Notes under the pieces: model-generated
What the model saw: only the letters and a program-made list of their open reading frames with translations
Told to the model about the DNA's origin: nothing
Database searches by the model: none
Made by a program: the position numbers and the translations under genes
Part shown: positions 5,921-8,018 of the stretch, one piece after another
Layout of the letters: each line of letters opens with the position of its first letter
Numbering within the stretch: the first letter of the stretch is position 1
Assembly: GCA_937928455.1 (NCBI GenBank)
Contig: CALFUG010000028.1
Coordinates: 1 to 8,018 of the forward strand
Length of the DNA stretch: 8,018 nucleotides
DNA from: an uncultured Clostridia bacterium
GTDB taxonomy: Bacteria; Bacillota; Clostridia; Peptostreptococcales; Anaerovoracaceae
Reading direction: 5' to 3'

Positions 5921-7942
5921 ATGCCCTATGCAGATGTGATTATTGACCAGACCGGAGATCCCACCGACCATTACTATACTTATCATTTTGAGGATCCCAA
6001 CATCAAGGTGGGCGCTTTAGTGACCCTTCCCTTTGCTCGAAGCAATCGAACCGTTACTGCGGTGGTGTTTCGGGTATATAATGAATTAGACCAGGAAATA
6101 ACCAAAATCAAAAGTATCGGGGGGTGGGAAGGAATCACATTGCCCCCCGAATCGTTGGATACCTGCTTATGGATGGCCAGAAGATACTTGTGTCGTAAAA
6201 ACGATGCGTTACGTCTATTTATGCCCCCGGATAAACCGGCTCGGCTTTCTTCCGTCCAATTGCCCTATGGAGAAGACTGGGCGGAGGGAACAGAGGTAGA
6301 TGCTTTAACCACCGAGCAGGAAAGGGCTTTGGGCGAAATGATGCCTTCCCTTCAACAAGGGAAGCAAGCATCTTTCCTACTTCATGGTGTGACAGGAAGC
6401 GGGAAAACCGAAGTATATATGCAATTGATTCAGTGCTGTCTGGAGCAGGGGAAACAGGCCATATTTCTGGTGCCGGAGATTGCATTGACCCAACAAATCA
6501 TTGGGCGTTTTATTGCCCGGTTTGGTGTGGAGAAAATTGCAGTACTACATAGCCGGTTAACACCGGGCCAACGATATGTGGAATGGATGCGGATTCGAAG
6601 CGGGGAAGCCCGTATTGTCATCGGTGCTCGTTCTGCTGCTTTTGCGCCTGTGGAGAAGTTGGGTCTTGTGGTGTTGGATGAGGAGCATGAGACTACCTAT
6701 AAATCGGACATGACTCCAAAATATGATACGGGAGAAGTAGCGTTTAAGAGAGTTCAAGCCCATGGAGGTGTTTTGGTGCTAGGTAGTGCCACCCCGTCTA
6801 TTTCCACCATGTACCGGGGCAAGCAGGGAGTTTATGCTGTACTAGATTTGAAGGAAAGATACAACAAGGTTCCTCTTCCGGAGATGTCCGTGGTAGATAT
6901 GAGGCAGGAACTGAAAGAAGGAAATCGCAGCATTTTTTCCAGAGCATTGCAAGAAATGGCGGGAAAATGTTTGAAAGAAAACAAACAAGTCATCTTGTTT
7001 TTAAACCGGCGGGGCTATTCCAATTTCATTTCTTGTAGAGAGTGTGGATACATCATGAAATGCCCCACTTGTGGGATTTCACTTACATACCATCGCCAAA
7101 AAAATCTGGGAGTATGCCATTATTGCGGCTATAAAGAAACGGTCCCAAAGAGTTGCCCCCAATGCAGTAGCAAGTATTTAAAGTATTTTGGCGTGGGCAC
7201 GGAAAAGGTGGAGGAGGTTGCCCGGGAAATATTCCCCCAGGCATCCATCGCCCGGTTGGATTTAGATACCATAAAAAGCCGGGGGAGTATGGAAAAGATT
7301 TTAACCAGCTTTCAGTCCGGAAAGACCCAAATACTAATAGGCACCCAGATTGTGGCAAAAGGACTGGATTTTCAAGGTGTGGGACTGGTTGGAATTGTTT
7401 CTGCAGACGTGTCTCTCAACATACCGGATTATCGCTCCTCCGAAAGAACGTTTCAGTTAATCACTCAGGCGGCCGGAAGGGCCGGGCGAGGGGAAGAACG
7501 AGGACAGGTGGTCATCCAATCCTATACACCGGAGCATTATGCCATTCGAATGGCGGTTTCCGGAGATTATAGAGGGTTTTACGAAAAGGAAATTGCGCTG
7601 CGAAAAGCCTTGGGATATCCTCCCTTTGGAGATTTGATTCAGGTGGTTTTTGCGGCTACAGATGAAGAAAAGGCCCGACTTCAAGCCAAAAGGGCCGAAA
7701 TATTTTTGTCCATGGCCCTGAAAGAAGGGTATGGGGAAGGGGAAGAACAAAATCTATACCCAGCTGCACCGTCTGTCATTCAGCGAGTGGGTGCCGCTTA
7801 CCGTTATCAGTTGGTCCTAAAAGCGCCGAAGGGGCGCCGGAAAGCTTATGGAGAGATGTTGGAGACTATGAGGGAAGAGTTTGGAAAGAAAAAGAACGAT
7901 GTGACCGTCTCTATTGATATTAATCCCTACAGTTTTATATAA
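5921..7942 (+). CDS. priA: Primosomal helicase PriA, short form lacking a recognisable winged-helix domain
   Basis: Superfamily 2 DNA helicase (3' to 5') that recognises stalled or collapsed forks and reloads the replisome. Order in the 673-residue product: 3'-end DNA-binding domain at 1 to about 103; helicase lobe 1 from about 128 with Walker A GVTGSGKT (156-163), DEEH (253-256) and GSATP (288-292); lobe 2 with FLNRRGYS (360-367), GTQIVAKGLDF (474-484) and QAAGRAGRG (516-524). Inserted in lobe 2 are four CxxC pairs for two zinc ions: C372/C375, C381/C384, C399/C402 and C412/C415. A normal C-terminal domain follows. E. coli PriA has 732 residues and B. subtilis PriA about 805. The Walker lysine is K162 here versus K230 in E. 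coli, and the shortfall falls where the winged helix should be. The ATG at 5921 follows GGGAGG (5909-5914) by 6 bases. def follows after 11 bases, a gene order common in Bacillota. Confidence 0.96.
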   Translation: MPYADVIIDQTGDPTDHYYTYHFEDPNIKVGALVTLPFARSNRTVTAVVFRVYNELDQEITKIKSIGGWEGITLPPESLDTCLWMARRYLCRKNDALRLFMPPDKPARLSSVQLPYGEDWAEGTEVDALTTEQERALGEMMPSLQQGKQASFLLHGVTGSGKTEVYMQLIQCCLEQGKQAIFLVPEIALTQQIIGRFIARFGVEKIAVLHSRLTPGQRYVEWMRIRSGEARIVIGARSAAFAPVEKLGLVVLDEEHETTYKSDMTPKYDTGEVAFKRVQAHGGVLVLGSATPSISTMYRGKQGVYAVLDLKERYNKVPLPEMSVVDMRQELKEGNRSIFSRALQEMAGKCLKENKQVILFLNRRGYSNFISCRECGYIMKCPTCGISLTYHRQKNLGVCHYCGYKETVPKSCPQCSSKYLKYFGVGTEKVEEVAREIFPQASIARLDLDTIKSRGSMEKILTSFQSGKTQILIGTQIVAKGLDFQGVGLVGIVSADVSLNIPDYRSSERTFQLITQAAGRAGRGEERGQVVIQSYTPEHYAIRMAVSGDYRGFYEKEIALRKALGYPPFGDLIQVVFAATDEEKARLQAKRAEIFLSMALKEGYGEGEEQNLYPAAPSVIQRVGAAYRYQLVLKAPKGRRKAYGEMLETMREEFGKKKNDVTVSIDINPYSFI

Positions 7943-7953
7943 AGGAGCAGTAT

Positions 7954-8018
7954 ATGGCATTACGAAAAATTGTAACCGAGGGGGATCCGATTCTCCGAAA
8001 AAGGGCCCGGGAAGTGGA
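7954..8018 (+). CDS. def: Peptide deformylase, 5' end only (cut by the window)
   Basis: Metalloenzyme that removes the formyl group from the N-terminal methionine of new proteins. Only 21 complete codons are present, starting MALRKIVTEGDPILRK, the characteristic N-terminus of bacterial deformylases; the catalytic motifs lie beyond the window. AAAGGAG (7941-7947) overlaps the priA stop (7940-7942) and sits 6 bases before the ATG, so def is probably translated from the priA transcript. The position after priA matches the common priA-def-fmt order, which supports the call despite the short length. Confidence 0.88.
   Translation, partial: MALRKIVTEGDPILRKRAREV

Overview
The window looks like ordinary chromosomal housekeeping DNA from an anaerobic member of the Bacillota, most likely class Clostridia. 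The basis is strong AGGAGG-type ribosome binding sites, a butyrate kinase, QueH (rather than QueG) for queuosine, an ammonia-dependent asparagine synthetase (AsnA), a priA-def gene order, and a type IV pilus/type II secretion assembly ATPase. The genus cannot be named from the sequence alone. Base composition and codon use look even throughout, and I see no insertion sequence, integrase, tRNA, rRNA, CRISPR array or phage gene.

Layout. (1) Bases 1-3073, plus strand: the 3' part of a GspE/PilB-type ATPase gene, cut by the window edge; then an Escherichia coli-type thymidine kinase (tdk); then a butyrate kinase (buk) only 9 bases after tdk. (2) Bases 3074-3162: a convergent intergenic gap holding a perfect 11-bp hairpin with an A-tract before it and a T-rich stretch after it. 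It probably terminates buk from one side and the radical SAM gene from the other. (3) Bases 3163-4038, minus strand: a radical SAM protein of the YtqA/YhcC type, a family that includes MnmL. (4) Bases 4039-4165: a divergent promoter region in which good sigma-A-like promoters for the two strands overlap at their -10 elements. (5) Bases 4166-8018, plus strand: queH and asnA overlapping by 4 bases, then priA after 37 bases, then the start of def (peptide deformylase) 11 bases later. No terminator is visible inside this last run, so it may be one transcription unit.

How the genes work together. The right half is centred on tRNA and translation: epoxyqueuosine reduction at the wobble base (QueH), possible wobble-uridine modification (the MnmL-like radical SAM protein), asparagine supply for tRNA-Asn charging (AsnA) and removal of the N-terminal formyl group (Def). 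PriA handles replication restart. On the left, thymidine salvage and acyl-phosphate/ATP metabolism follow a pilus or secretion motor with no obvious functional link.

I did not find a convincing undescribed system. The points most worth a second look are a PriA that appears to lack its winged-helix domain, the E. coli-like subtype of thymidine kinase, and the overlapping divergent promoters between two candidate tRNA wobble-modification genes.
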